Source of the DNA: PLanc-01 sp034678485
GTDB taxonomy: Bacteria; Planctomycetota; Phycisphaerae; Sedimentisphaerales; Anaerobacaceae
NCBI GenBank assembly: GCA_034678485.1
Contig: JAXDBU010000056.1
Location: 1 to 64,000 of the forward strand
Reading direction: 5' to 3'
DNA length: 64,000 nt
The notes under the pieces are model-generated. The model was not told the origin of the DNA and made no database searches. It saw only the letters and a program-made list of their open reading frames with translations. The translations under genes and the position numbers were made by a program. The first letter of the stretch is position 1, and the number at the start of each line of letters is the position of its first letter. Below, piece after piece: positions 53,170 through 62,384 of the stretch.

Positions 53170-54021
53170 TCAGTTCTCTATGGCGATCTTCGCCAGGTTG
53201 GGATAGGTTTTCAAAAGCCCCTCAGGCACCGGTTGCCTTTGCCCGCTGACCAGGGCCTTCAGTTCGATGGCGTTGGCCAGCTCGGCTCCCCGGTAATGGT
53301 TGTTCGCAATCACGGTCAAGGACTCGAACGCCTTGCCCAAGGCATCGAGTCGGTCCTTGATGGCCGCAAGCTCCTGTCCGCTGTAATAGTAATTGTACAC
53401 TTCATCCCGGCCTGCCTTGCTGAACCACGTTTTCGCATTGCGCCCGTGCATGCGGAAGTAACCGCGTTGGCCGACCGTGCAGTGTTGTAAGTTGAACGAT
53501 TGGGACGATGTCGGATAATCGAGGTTGGCCACGGCGATCCCAAGTTCCCGCAGGAAATCGAGCGACGCAGGCTTCTCCCAGGACTTGTGCCGCAGCTCCA
53601 CAACTACGCTGAAGACATCCTTGAAGTGTCGGATGATCTCCGCGATGTGCCCGCGATTTGCTTGATTGTCCGTGAAATCATAACGGAACTGGGCCAACAG
53701 ATGCCTGAGCTTGCCCGCCTCCAGAGCCGGAGCGAACCCTTGATGGAACTGCTTGACCACGGCGGTGTCGATCTTGCCCTCGTGGGTGAAGCTCTGGTGC
53801 AGCTTGGCCGTGAAGAAGAAATCCGTCCGCGCCGCCGTTCGGTCGAGCCACGATCTCGTCACTCCTTCCGCCGGCGGCCGGTAAAAGGTATTGTTGATCT
53901 CGATGCAGTCCACGAACCCGCTGACGTATTCGAGGTGATCCGTCTTCGAATCCGTGTAGACGATTCCTTCCCAGTCCGGATACGACCACCCCGCGATCCC
54001 GATGGATAGAGGACACGTCAT
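53170..54021 (-). CDS. DUF72-family protein
   Basis: 283 residues. DUF72 forms a TIM-barrel-like fold of unknown activity. Characteristic segments: IGIAGWSYPDWEGIVY at the start, FVDCIEINNTFYRPP, FFFTAKLHQSFTHE, VVVELRHKSWEKP, YFRMHGRNAKTWF and YYYSGQELAAIKDR. The family is frequently found beside DNA-repair polymerases; here it lies between lexA and the dnaE-like gene on the same strand, consistent with a DNA-damage role by context only. Confidence 0.9.
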   Translation of the reverse strand: MTCPLSIGIAGWSYPDWEGIVYTDSKTDHLEYVSGFVDCIEINNTFYRPPAEGVTRSWLDRTAARTDFFFTAKLHQSFTHEGKIDTAVVKQFHQGFAPALEAGKLRHLLAQFRYDFTDNQANRGHIAEIIRHFKDVFSVVVELRHKSWEKPASLDFLRELGIAVANLDYPTSSQSFNLQHCTVGQRGYFRMHGRNAKTWFSKAGRDEVYNYYYSGQELAAIKDRLDALGKAFESLTVIANNHYRGAELANAIELKALVSGQRQPVPEGLLKTYPNLAKIAIEN

Positions 54022-54049
54022 CGTCTATTCCCCCTGTGTCGCAAGCTCC

Positions 54050-54206
54050 CCATCTCGAAATTCGAATAGCGAAATCCGAAACAAGCACGAATGATCAGAA
54101 TCCACAATTCAAAACGACACCCGGCCGCACCGCGACAGCGTTTGGGTCATTGAGGTTTCAGTCCTTCGACTTTGTTTCGGATTTCGAGCTTCGAAACTCG
54201 TGCTTC
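54050..54206. repeat. FEFRI-type intergenic repeat near lexA
   Basis: Starts CTCGAAATTCGAATAGCG and AAATCCGAAACAAGCACGAA, and ends with the inverse arm TTTGTTTCGGATTTCGAG. Same family as 11331-11449. It fills the spacer between lexA and the DUF72 gene. Confidence 0.8.
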
Positions 54207-54827
54207 TCACTGAATGCCCGTGCGAATACAGCCGACGACTTTGCCGAGGACGCGGACGTCCTTATCGAACTGTCGGATATAGCGGGTCGTGTAGCCGGCC
54301 CTGCGATTCGCCGGCTTCAGGGCGATTCGATTCTTCTGGAAGAACACCCGTTTGACGGTGGCTTCGTCGTCCAGCAGCACGATCCCGATCTGCCCGTCCG
54401 GGACGGTCGAGCCCGCTTGGACCACGACGTAGTCGCCGTCCATGATGCCCTCATCGACCATGCTGTCGCCGGCGACCTTGAGCAGGAACATCCCTTTGTC
54501 CTGACTGAACAGCTTCTCCACGGCCATATAGCCCTGGATATTCTCCTCTGCCAGGATGGGCGTACCCGCCGCCACCCGGCCGAGAATGGGGAGTCCCTGA
54601 TTTCGATCTTGCTCGCGGAGGTACTCCGGGGACAGTCGGAGCCCCCGATGCCCGCCGGAATCCACCAGGTACCCCTTCTTCCTGAGGTAGTTCACCAACT
54701 GATATGCGGCGTTCTGGGCCAGCCCGAAATGGTCCGCGATCTCCCGCTGGCTCGGAGGAGCGTGTTCTCCGAGCCGGCTTGTGATGAGCTCCAGAACTTG
54801 TCGCTGTTTCGACGTCAAAGGCTCCAT
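54207..54827 (-). CDS. lexA: SOS repressor LexA
   Basis: 206 residues from ATG 54827, GGAGG eight bases upstream. N-terminal winged helix (LTSKQRQVLELITSRLGEHA, SQREIADHFGLAQNAAYQLV). The C-terminal autoprotease has cleavage site Ala87-Gly88 (RVAAGTP), catalytic Ser122 (GDSM) and Lys159 (EATVKR). RecA-triggered self-cleavage derepresses SOS genes. First gene of the lexA-DUF72-dnaE cluster; its promoter contains an inverted repeat that may be its own operator. Confidence 0.96.
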   Translation of the reverse strand: MEPLTSKQRQVLELITSRLGEHAPPSQREIADHFGLAQNAAYQLVNYLRKKGYLVDSGGHRGLRLSPEYLREQDRNQGLPILGRVAAGTPILAEENIQGYMAVEKLFSQDKGMFLLKVAGDSMVDEGIMDGDYVVVQAGSTVPDGQIGIVLLDDEATVKRVFFQKNRIALKPANRRAGYTTRYIRQFDKDVRVLGKVVGCIRTGIQ

Positions 54828-54856
54828 AATCAATACCTCCAATCAACCTTGCTTGA

Positions 54857-54885
54857 TATATATGGTAGTTTGACCAGCGAGTCAA
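54857..54885 (-). promoter_or_regulatory. lexA promoter with overlapping inverted repeat
   Basis: Minus strand TTGACT (54885-54880), 17 bases, TATATA (54862-54857). TTGAC and GTCAA (54870-54885) form a 5-bp inverted repeat with a 6-base centre lying on the -35 box, a reasonable place for LexA autorepression. It differs from the E. coli CTG-N10-CAG box. Confidence 0.6.
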
Positions 54886-54939
54886 CAAAAATTTTCGGGA
54901 ATTCTGAAATCCGACCCTACTGGGAGCAGGGCGCAGGCA

Positions 54940-54973
54940 AAAACCGCGTTCGCGGCGGCGAAAACGCGGTTTT
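54940..54973 (-). terminator. Rho-independent terminator downstream of the giant kinase gene
   Basis: Arms AAAACCGCGTT (54940-54950) and AACGCGGTTTT (54963-54973) around CGCGGCGGCGAA, followed on the minus strand by TTGCC. Confidence 0.75.
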
Positions 54974-54977
54974 GGAG

Positions 54978-55010
54978 CGAGGCCAAAGGCTCTCGAACCC
55001 TCAACTTGCG
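54978..55010 (-). other. tRNA 3'-end-like fragment, downstream of the kinase gene
   Basis: Minus strand AAGTTGAGGGTTCGAGAGCC then TTTGGCCTCG. TTCGAGA is a T-loop-like heptamer but the T-stem has one mismatch. It differs from the fragment at 62385-62420 at 3 of 30 positions. No tRNA 5' half is present. Confidence 0.5.
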
Positions 55011-55070
55011 ATAGCTGTTTGGAGGACCCGGCCGAACTGTTGCCCTCTGAACACTGAGCGGAACCAACCA

Positions 55071-58000
55071 CTATCTGGTCTCAGGAGAGGCTGGTACAGT
55101 CGCACCGGAGTCATCCTGACTTGGCGGCGATGCGTCTTGTTCCTCCTCGGGGTCTGTGAGCAGTTCAAGGACCTTTCGTTCGATTTCTTTCTCTCCACCA
55201 GGATCGAAGCCAACATCGCAATCACCGATCACCCCTGCTCGGTCGACATAGAGTATCGTCGGAATGGCACGGATGCCATATTCCCCAAACACCTTCTCTG
55301 CATCCATCAAAACCGGATAGGTGATCTGCCCTTGAGCGAACTGCCTTGCTGCTGCCTGATCGCTTTCGCTATTGATTCCCAAGACAACCAAGCCCTTGCC
55401 CTTGTACTCCTGATACAACGCCTCCAGATGAGGGACCGCCTCCCGGCAGTGTCCACACCATGTAGCCCAGAAGTCCAGCAAAACGACCCGGCCTTCGAAG
55501 TCGGCAAGGCGGGTATCCTGGCCGTTCAGATCCTTCAGATCGAAATCCGGTGCCGGCTTGCCCACCAGGGAGAATGCTGATTGCTCGGACTGCCCAGTCG
55601 TCTGCTCCGGCCGGAACAGGTCTTCCCAGACAAGAGCGCTCCAGTAGACCTGGCCCCCTCGCGACACACTCAGGACCTGATTGGCGTCTGGGCCAATACA
55701 GCGGACCATGGGTACGACATCGCCGAATTCGCGCAGTTGCCGTTCCTTCCACTGTCGGTATGTCAACCCGGGGCTCTCCTCTAACGGAGAGAACTCGTAG
55801 CTGTAGCTGCACGGGAGCTTGGGATCGGGAGAATAGAGCGCGCGAGTGCGGTTGGGGTCGCTGGGACAGAGCAGCACGTCGGCGTCAAGATACTCGGGAA
55901 CCAGGTCCGAGAGCCAGTCCGGCAAGTCGCCTTTGGCTTCCTGATGTTTCACGATCGCTGCATAGATTCTCTCCAGATTCGCCGCACAGGGGCGCAGCGC
56001 CTCAGGGATGTCTCGATTCGCCTCCGGAATCTTGAAGTCACGCTCTTCCGCGTCCAGGGCCAGGCTCGCGTCCAATTCCGCTTGCCCGTGGTACGGCTCA
56101 GCCGCCTCGTACAGCTTCAGACGCGCCTCATATTCCGGCGCGAACGCCGCACGGTCTCCGGGAGGCAGCAGGTCAATCGCCGTCTTCTGCCATTTGACCG
56201 CAGCGTCGAAATCCCCGGCTTCGGCACAGGCGGCCGCCAAGGTGTCCACGTAGTGAGGATTCTGCCATTCCGTAATCTCACACGCCTGGCTGGCCTTCTC
56301 GACGGCATCCGCACCGTCGCGAACCTCGGCCGCCGGACAGGTGGCTCGCAGCCGTGCCAGGTCGTTCAGATACTGGGCAGCCCGATGATGGTTCTCTCCG
56401 CATGTTGTCTTCACGGCATCGAGCATGATGCTTCGAAGATGGACCGCGTTGGGGTAGTCGCCCCGATTCTCGTACGCCGCCACGAGGTCTTTCATCGCGC
56501 GGAAAACGCTACTGGAATCATCTCCCGCTGATTCGGGCTGCAGTTCCAGTGCTCTCACAATCAGACGTTCTGCATTCTCATAGCGCTCCGCTTGTTTGTA
56601 CAGATGAGCGAGAGCGAACAACGACCATATCGTGTCTGGATGTTTCGGACCAAGCAATTGCTCCCGTATCGCGAACGCCTCACGCAGCACCGTTATGCCT
56701 TCTTCCGTCTGACCCTGGTTCACCATCACTCCGCCCAGTTCTGCGAGACACACAGCAACATGCGGATGGTCTTCACCGAGCAGTTTGCGCAGCACGGTCA
56801 GCAAGTCGCGATACACTGTTTCCGCGTCCTGCCATTTCTGCTGAGCGACCAGGGCGCCGGCAAGGCCCCTCAGACTGGCCGCCATCTCTGGATGCTCGGG
56901 GCCCAGCACATGTCTCTGTATGGCCAGAGCCTCGCGCAGCAGCGGCTCGGCTTCAGCGTACCTGCCCTCCTGCAGGAGGAGTCCTCCCAGGGGGATGAGC
57001 ACCCGTGCCACGTCCAGATCCTCGTTGCCGAGGCGCTTGCGCCGCAGAACCAGCGCCTCGCGATACATCGTTTCGGCCTCCGCCGGCTTATTCTGCCCCG
57101 CGAGCATGTGCGCGAGGTGCGTGAGGTGATTCTCCACATAGGGGTGTTCGGGGGACGCCTTCCGAGAAATCGCCAGAGCCTCACGGAACATCGTCTCAGC
57201 CTCCGTCACGTTGCCCTGCGCTCTCAACACCATGGCCAGATTGTGCATCGCCCCCGAGACCTCTATGTGTTCCGGGCCCAGCAACTTCCGCCGGATCGCC
57301 AGCGCCTCGCAATGCATGGCCTCTGCTTCCGCCAACGTGCCCTGTTCTCGGAGTACAGAGCCGAGTTGGGTTAGCGTCACGGAGACCTCCTGGTGCTCGT
57401 TGCCCAGCTGGTTGCGCTGCTGGGCCAGGGCCTCGCGCAGCACCGGCTCCGCCTCCGCCGGCTTGTTCTGCTTGGCCAGGGCTTCCCCAAGATTCACCAA
57501 CATAGTGACCAGCTTCGCGTCTGGAGGACCAGCCCGCTTCCTCTGCAGGGGCAACGCCTCGCGAATCAAGGACTCCCCTTCCTGCAACTGGCCGCGACCA
57601 ACCAGGAATATGCCAAGACTTGCCAATGTCTCGACTGTCTCCGGGTGCTCGCTGCCCAGGAGCTTCCGCCGCAGGGCCAGGACCTCGCGCAACAGCGGGT
57701 CGGCTTCAGCGTGCTTGCCTGCCTGCACGAGAAGTCCTCCCAGAGAGCTGAGCAACCGTGCCACGTCCAGATCTTCGTTGCCGAGGCGCTTGCGCCGCAG
57801 AACCAGCGCCTCGCGATACATCGCTTCGGCCTCCGCCGGCTGACCCTGCCCCGCGAGTATCTGCGCGAGGTGCGTAAGGTGATTCTCGACATACGGGTGT
57901 TCGGGGGACACCTTCCGAGAAATCGCCAGAGCCTGACGGAACACCGTTTCGGCCTCCGTCATTCTGCCCTGCTCTCGGAGCACAAAACCCAGTACGGTCA

Positions 58001-61000
58001 GTAACTCGGCGACCTCCAGGTGTTCATCGCCCAGCAGTTTGCGGCGTAGGGCCAGGGCCTCGCGCAGCAGCGCCTCCGCTTCCGCCGGCTTGTCCTCCTG
58101 CGCGAGCACTGCCGCCAGAGACACGAGCGACGTGGCCACATCCCGGTGTTCATTGCCCAGCAGTTCACGGCGTAGGGCCAGGGCCTCCCGCAGCAGCGGT
58201 TCAGCTTCCGCCGGCTCATCCTGCCCATTCAGGGCTACCCCAAGACTCGTCAACGCAGTGGCCAGCTTCGCGTCTGGAGGACCCGCCATCTTCCTCTGCA
58301 CGGCCAGGGCCTCGCGTAGTAGCGGCTCCGCCTCCGTCGCCTTGTCCTCCGCCGCCAGCACGGCCCCGAGGAGCACGAGCGACTCGGTCACCTCCGGGTG
58401 TTCATTGTCCAGCAGTTCGCGCCGCACGGCCAGAGCCTCGCGCAGCAGTGGCTCGGCTTCGGCGTGCCTGCCTTCCTGCAGGAGAAGTTCCCCTAAAGGG
58501 CCAAGCAACCGTGCCACGTCCAGGTCCTTGTTGCCGAGGCGCTTACGCCGCAGAACCAGCGCCTCGCGATACATCGCTTCGGCCTCCGCCGGCTTATCCT
58601 GTCCCGCGAGCATCCCCGCGAGGCTGGCAAGGTGATTCTCGACATACGGGTGTTCGGGGGACACCTTCCGAGAAATCGCCAGAGCCTCACGGAACATCGT
58701 CTCAGCCTCCGTCACGTTGCCCTGCGCTCTCAACACCCTGGCCAGATTGTGCATCGCCCCAGAGACCTCTATGTGCTCCGGGCCCAGCAACTTCCGCCGG
58801 ATCGCCAGGGCCTCGCGATGCATGGCCTCTGCCTCTGCCAACTTGCCCTGTTCTCGGAGTACAGAGCCGAGTTCGGTTAGCGTCACGGAGACGTCCAGGT
58901 GCTCGTTGCCCAGCAGGTTGCGCTGCAGGGCCAGGGCCTCGCGCATCAGCGGCTCAGCCTCCTCCCGCTTGTCCTGCTCGGCCAGGGCTGCCCCAAGACT
59001 CATCAACGTCGCGGCCAGTGTTGCGTCTGGAGGGCCCGCCAGCTTCCTCTGCACAGCCAGCGCCTCACGGATCAAGGACTCCCCTTCCTGCAACTCCCCG
59101 CGAAGAAGCAGGCCTTTACCGAGATTCACCATCGTTTCCGCCGTTGTCGGATCCTCGCTGCCCACGAGCTTCTGCTGCAGGGCCAAGGCCTCACGCAGCA
59201 GCGGCTCGGCCTCCCCGAATTTGCCCTGCTTGGCCAAAACTACACCGAGAACTCCCAAAATCCCCGCTGTTCTCTGATGGTCGCTGCCCGGGAGCTTCTG
59301 CTGCAGGTTCAGGGCCTCGCGCAGCAGCGGCTCAGCCTCCGCCAGTTTGTCCTGCTTGGCCAAGACTGTCCCAAGACTCGTCAACATATGGGCCAGTGTT
59401 GCGTCTGGAGCGCCTGCCAGCTTCCTCTGCACGGCCAGCGCCTCACGGATCAAGCACTCCCCTTCCTGCAACTCCCCGCGACGAGCCAGGACTGCACCGA
59501 GATTTGTCATCGTTTCCGCCGTTCTCAGATGCTCGCTGCCCAGCAGCTCCTGCTGCAGGGCCAGGGCCTCACGCAGCAGCGACTCGGCCTCCTCCAGCTT
59601 GTCCTGCTGATTGGTCAGAAGTGCACCAAGAAATCCCAAGGTCTCTGCCGTTGTCGAATCCTCGCTACCGAGGAGCTTCTGCTGCAGGGCCAGGGCCTCA
59701 CGCAGCAGCGGCTCGCCTTCCTCGGGTTTGCCCTCCTCGAGCAGTATCCTCGCCAGGGTGGTGAGCGACCGGGCAGCCACCGGGTGCCCCGGGCCCAGCA
59801 GCTTGCGACTCATCGTCAACGACTCCCGGGACCGGGCTTCCGCTTCTTCCAGCTCTCCCTGTTTGAAGAGAACTACCGCGAGGGCATTCAGACCCTCGGC
59901 AATGTCGGGGTGCTCCGGACCCTGGGATTTCTCTCGCCTGCCCAGCGCCTCGCGCAGCAAGGCCTCTGCCTCCGCATATCGTGCCTGTTTCCGATACATC
60001 TCCGCGAGATTACTGACCGAGGCCAGTGTGTCGGGATGTTCGTCTCCCAGCACACGATGCTCGATTGCCAGAGTGTTGTTCATTAGCGATTCGGCCTCAT
60101 CACAGCGGTTTTGGCAGAGGTACAATCCACTGAGATTTCTGGCCGAACTGAGCGTATACGGATGCTCTTCGCCCAACACGCGTCGCTCGATTTCAAGGGT
60201 ATCGCTTATGAGGGGTTCCGCCTCTTCGTAGCGACCTTGTTGCACGTACAGTGCCCCAAGGTTGCCAGCTGAAGTCAGAGTCAGTGGATGGTCATCACCC
60301 AGTGCAACCCGGCTGAAGGCCAGGAGGTGTTTCATCAGATCTTCAGCCTTATCTTCACGACCCTGTTTGAGGTACAATGCACCGAGGACACCGAGTGCAG
60401 AGAATGCTCTCGGATGCCGCCACGCGTCTGCAAGTGTGTCCCGGAGTAGCGAGTCCGCTTCGTTGTACTGTCCCTGCCTATAGCGCAATGCAGAAAGAGC
60501 AATCCTTGAACTGATGGTGTCCGAATGGTCCTCTCCCAGCACCCGTTGTCTGACCTCCAGAGCATAATTCAGTGATGTCTCTGCCTCTTCGTAGCGGCCT
60601 TGCTCAACATACAGCGATCCGAGGTCGGCTATGGAATCCAGCGTGATGGGATCCTCATCGCCGAGCTGGTCCTCACGTATTTCCCTCGCGCGCTCAAGAT
60701 GCCTCTCCGCTGCATCGTATTCGCCCAGGCTTCTGTACGTGTTTCCGAGAGTTTCGTGTATCGAGGCCTCAATCAGGGGCTCATCCTTGAATCGGTACTT
60801 GATTGCTGCTGATGCCAAATCCAGGACTTCGCGGACTGTCACTGCTCGTCCTTTGGCTCTGTCTGGATCGGCTGAGGTGAGGAGATCGTCGTTGAGGAAG
60901 CTGTTCACCGCTTCGGAGATCTTCACCTGTCGCTCAGCTTCGGCGCGGGCCATGGCCTCCTTTTGAAGTGCCTCTTCAGCAACCCTTTGTTGTTCGGTCG

Positions 61001-62174
61001 CGTCTCTTCTTGCACCCTCTGCTTGGAAGTACATCGCGGTGCTTACGATCAGGCCCACCACAAGGACCGCTGCAATCGCGCTGACGGAAATGAAGATGTT
61101 CTGGTTCCGGCGGACCAGCTTGCGCAGGCGGTACATAGCACTTGGGGGTGAAGCCAGAATGGGTTCGCAGTTGAGGTGCCGCTCGATATCCATTGCCAAG
61201 CCGTCGGCCGTGCTGTAGCGCCGCGTTCGGTCTTTCTCGAGGGTCTTCATTGCGATCCAGTCCAGATCGCCGCGCACCGACTTGCACAACTGCTCCGGTG
61301 TCGCGGCTCGGGACTTGGCGACCTGCTCCACCTGCTTGCCGAGGGTCGTCAATCGGGTCGAGGGCTTGACCGGGTCCTGTTCGGACAGGATGCGCTGAAT
61401 CTCCGCGTAGCCTTTACTTCGCAGTTCCTTGCCATCGAAGGGGGTGAACCCTGTGAGGAGTTCGTACAACAGCACCCCCAGCGAGTAGATATCCGCTCGT
61501 GTGTCAATATCAAGGCCGGTGGTCCCGGCCTGCTCGGGGCTCATGTACTCCGGCGTGCCAATGAACTCCCCCTTCTCCGTGAAGAGAGTCTTCGCCGTGA
61601 GATGCTGATTGAGCGCCTTGGCGACACCGAAGTCGATGATCTTCAGGGCGGGCTTGCCGTCCTGGAGCGTCACCAGCACATTGGACGGCTTGAGGTCACG
61701 GTGCACGATACCCTTTTGATGGGCGTACTGAATGGCCTGACAGAGGGAAATGAAGAGCTCCAGACGTGCCCGGGTGCCCAGCTTGTACCGATCACAGTAC
61801 TCGGTAATTGGAATCCCGGTAATGTACTCCATGGCGAAGTACGGATGTCCGGCGTCGGTGGCCCCGGCGTCGAAGACATGAGCGATGTGGGGGTGATCCA
61901 GCAGGGCCAATGCCTGACGCTCTGCTTCGAAGCGGGCGATGACCTGCCGGGTGTCCATGCCGGGCTTGATGACCTTCAGCGCCACCTCGCGCCGTACAGG
62001 CTCCCGTTGTTCGGCCAGGTAGACGATCCCAAAGCCGCCTTCGCCAAGGATGCGGACGAGCTTGTAGGTCCCAATCTGGGCCCCCGGCCCTACGCCCGCC
62101 TCGCCGTAGGCTGCAGTGGGGACCTCTTCACTCGGCCCCAGTCCTCCATTTCGAGTCTGCTCACTGTCGGCCAT
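55071..62174 (-). CDS. Giant Ser/Thr protein kinase-TPR-thioredoxin fusion protein
   Basis: 2367 residues, AAGGAG upstream. Residues 37-310: Hanks-type kinase with LGEGGFGIVYLA (P-loop), Lys67, HRDLKPSN (158-165), DFGVAKA (181-187) and GTPEYMSPEQA. Residues 360-383: single membrane helix (IFISVSAIAAVLVVGLIVST). About 455-1950: roughly 35 TPR units of 42 residues in kinesin-light-chain style (EAEPLLREALALQRKLLG). About 2050-2180: a pseudopilin-like segment (LERIYAAIVKHQEAKGDLPD, LLCPSDPNRT). C-terminus: TlpA/redoxin-type thioredoxin (APDFDLKDLNGQDTRLADF, WCGHC at 2239-2243, cis-Pro in IRAIPTILYV). The topology puts the kinase in the cytoplasm and the TPR plus thioredoxin outside. Joining a thiol-redox domain to a kinase is unusual. 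Confidence 0.88.
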   Translation of the reverse strand: MADSEQTRNGGLGPSEEVPTAAYGEAGVGPGAQIGTYKLVRILGEGGFGIVYLAEQREPVRREVALKVIKPGMDTRQVIARFEAERQALALLDHPHIAHVFDAGATDAGHPYFAMEYITGIPITEYCDRYKLGTRARLELFISLCQAIQYAHQKGIVHRDLKPSNVLVTLQDGKPALKIIDFGVAKALNQHLTAKTLFTEKGEFIGTPEYMSPEQAGTTGLDIDTRADIYSLGVLLYELLTGFTPFDGKELRSKGYAEIQRILSEQDPVKPSTRLTTLGKQVEQVAKSRAATPEQLCKSVRGDLDWIAMKTLEKDRTRRYSTADGLAMDIERHLNCEPILASPPSAMYRLRKLVRRNQNIFISVSAIAAVLVVGLIVSTAMYFQAEGARRDATEQQRVAEEALQKEAMARAEAERQVKISEAVNSFLNDDLLTSADPDRAKGRAVTVREVLDLASAAIKYRFKDEPLIEASIHETLGNTYRSLGEYDAAERHLERAREIREDQLGDEDPITLDSIADLGSLYVEQGRYEEAETSLNYALEVRQRVLGEDHSDTISSRIALSALRYRQGQYNEADSLLRDTLADAWRHPRAFSALGVLGALYLKQGREDKAEDLMKHLLAFSRVALGDDHPLTLTSAGNLGALYVQQGRYEEAEPLISDTLEIERRVLGEEHPYTLSSARNLSGLYLCQNRCDEAESLMNNTLAIEHRVLGDEHPDTLASVSNLAEMYRKQARYAEAEALLREALGRREKSQGPEHPDIAEGLNALAVVLFKQGELEEAEARSRESLTMSRKLLGPGHPVAARSLTTLARILLEEGKPEEGEPLLREALALQQKLLGSEDSTTAETLGFLGALLTNQQDKLEEAESLLREALALQQELLGSEHLRTAETMTNLGAVLARRGELQEGECLIREALAVQRKLAGAPDATLAHMLTSLGTVLAKQDKLAEAEPLLREALNLQQKLPGSDHQRTAGILGVLGVVLAKQGKFGEAEPLLREALALQQKLVGSEDPTTAETMVNLGKGLLLRGELQEGESLIREALAVQRKLAGPPDATLAATLMSLGAALAEQDKREEAEPLMREALALQRNLLGNEHLDVSVTLTELGSVLREQGKLAEAEAMHREALAIRRKLLGPEHIEVSGAMHNLARVLRAQGNVTEAETMFREALAISRKVSPEHPYVENHLASLAGMLAGQDKPAEAEAMYREALVLRRKRLGNKDLDVARLLGPLGELLLQEGRHAEAEPLLREALAVRRELLDNEHPEVTESLVLLGAVLAAEDKATEAEPLLREALAVQRKMAGPPDAKLATALTSLGVALNGQDEPAEAEPLLREALALRRELLGNEHRDVATSLVSLAAVLAQEDKPAEAEALLREALALRRKLLGDEHLEVAELLTVLGFVLREQGRMTEAETVFRQALAISRKVSPEHPYVENHLTHLAQILAGQGQPAEAEAMYREALVLRRKRLGNEDLDVARLLSSLGGLLVQAGKHAEADPLLREVLALRRKLLGSEHPETVETLASLGIFLVGRGQLQEGESLIREALPLQRKRAGPPDAKLVTMLVNLGEALAKQNKPAEAEPVLREALAQQRNQLGNEHQEVSVTLTQLGSVLREQGTLAEAEAMHCEALAIRRKLLGPEHIEVSGAMHNLAMVLRAQGNVTEAETMFREALAISRKASPEHPYVENHLTHLAHMLAGQNKPAEAETMYREALVLRRKRLGNEDLDVARVLIPLGGLLLQEGRYAEAEPLLREALAIQRHVLGPEHPEMAASLRGLAGALVAQQKWQDAETVYRDLLTVLRKLLGEDHPHVAVCLAELGGVMVNQGQTEEGITVLREAFAIREQLLGPKHPDTIWSLFALAHLYKQAERYENAERLIVRALELQPESAGDDSSSVFRAMKDLVAAYENRGDYPNAVHLRSIMLDAVKTTCGENHHRAAQYLNDLARLRATCPAAEVRDGADAVEKASQACEITEWQNPHYVDTLAAACAEAGDFDAAVKWQKTAIDLLPPGDRAAFAPEYEARLKLYEAAEPYHGQAELDASLALDAEERDFKIPEANRDIPEALRPCAANLERIYAAIVKHQEAKGDLPDWLSDLVPEYLDADVLLCPSDPNRTRALYSPDPKLPCSYSYEFSPLEESPGLTYRQWKERQLREFGDVVPMVRCIGPDANQVLSVSRGGQVYWSALVWEDLFRPEQTTGQSEQSAFSLVGKPAPDFDLKDLNGQDTRLADFEGRVVLLDFWATWCGHCREAVPHLEALYQEYKGKGLVVLGINSESDQAAARQFAQGQITYPVLMDAEKVFGEYGIRAIPTILYVDRAGVIGDCDVGFDPGGEKEIERKVLELLTDPEEEQDASPPSQDDSGATVPASPETR
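57004..58620 (-). repeat. 753-bp higher-order repeat in the TPR array
   Basis: A segment beginning CGTGCCACGTCCAG and continuing with GTTGCCGAGGCGCTT occurs at 57004, 57757 and 58510, exactly 753 bases apart, with only scattered differences over about 100 bases. 753 bases is 251 residues, or six TPR units. Confidence 0.85.
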
Positions 62175-62209
62175 TCCTTCGCTCCTTGACCAGGAATTAT
62201 CCCCACCTG

Positions 62210-62238
62210 ATTATAGTGTGGGTGGGTTCGCCTGCAAG
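62210..62238 (-). promoter_or_regulatory. Probable promoter of the giant kinase gene
   Basis: Minus strand CTTGCA (62238-62233), 17 bases, TATAAT (62215-62210), about 36 bases before the start codon. Confidence 0.6.
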
Positions 62239-62356
62239 AGTCCAACTCGCCCCACGCTGGATTCAAAGCACCGGTGGTAGAGCGCCCCGCAGCGTTCGAC
62301 GTGAGACAATCCGACGCGGTTGGCACGCGCGGATCATCGTGTCACAGGGGATGGTA

Positions 62357-62381
62357 TAAGTTCTCTATAGTAAAGAACTTA
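62357..62381. repeat. 8-bp inverted repeat beside tRNA-like fragment
   Basis: TAAGTTCT (62357-62364) and AGAACTTA (62374-62381) around CTATAGTAA. It lies where a terminator would follow the tRNA-like fragment on the minus strand. Confidence 0.6.
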
Positions 62382-62384
62382 CAA

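Noticed and set aside
54960..55060. Complete tRNA gene downstream of the kinase gene
   Set aside because: The T-stem has a mismatch and no 5' half or D-loop can be aligned.
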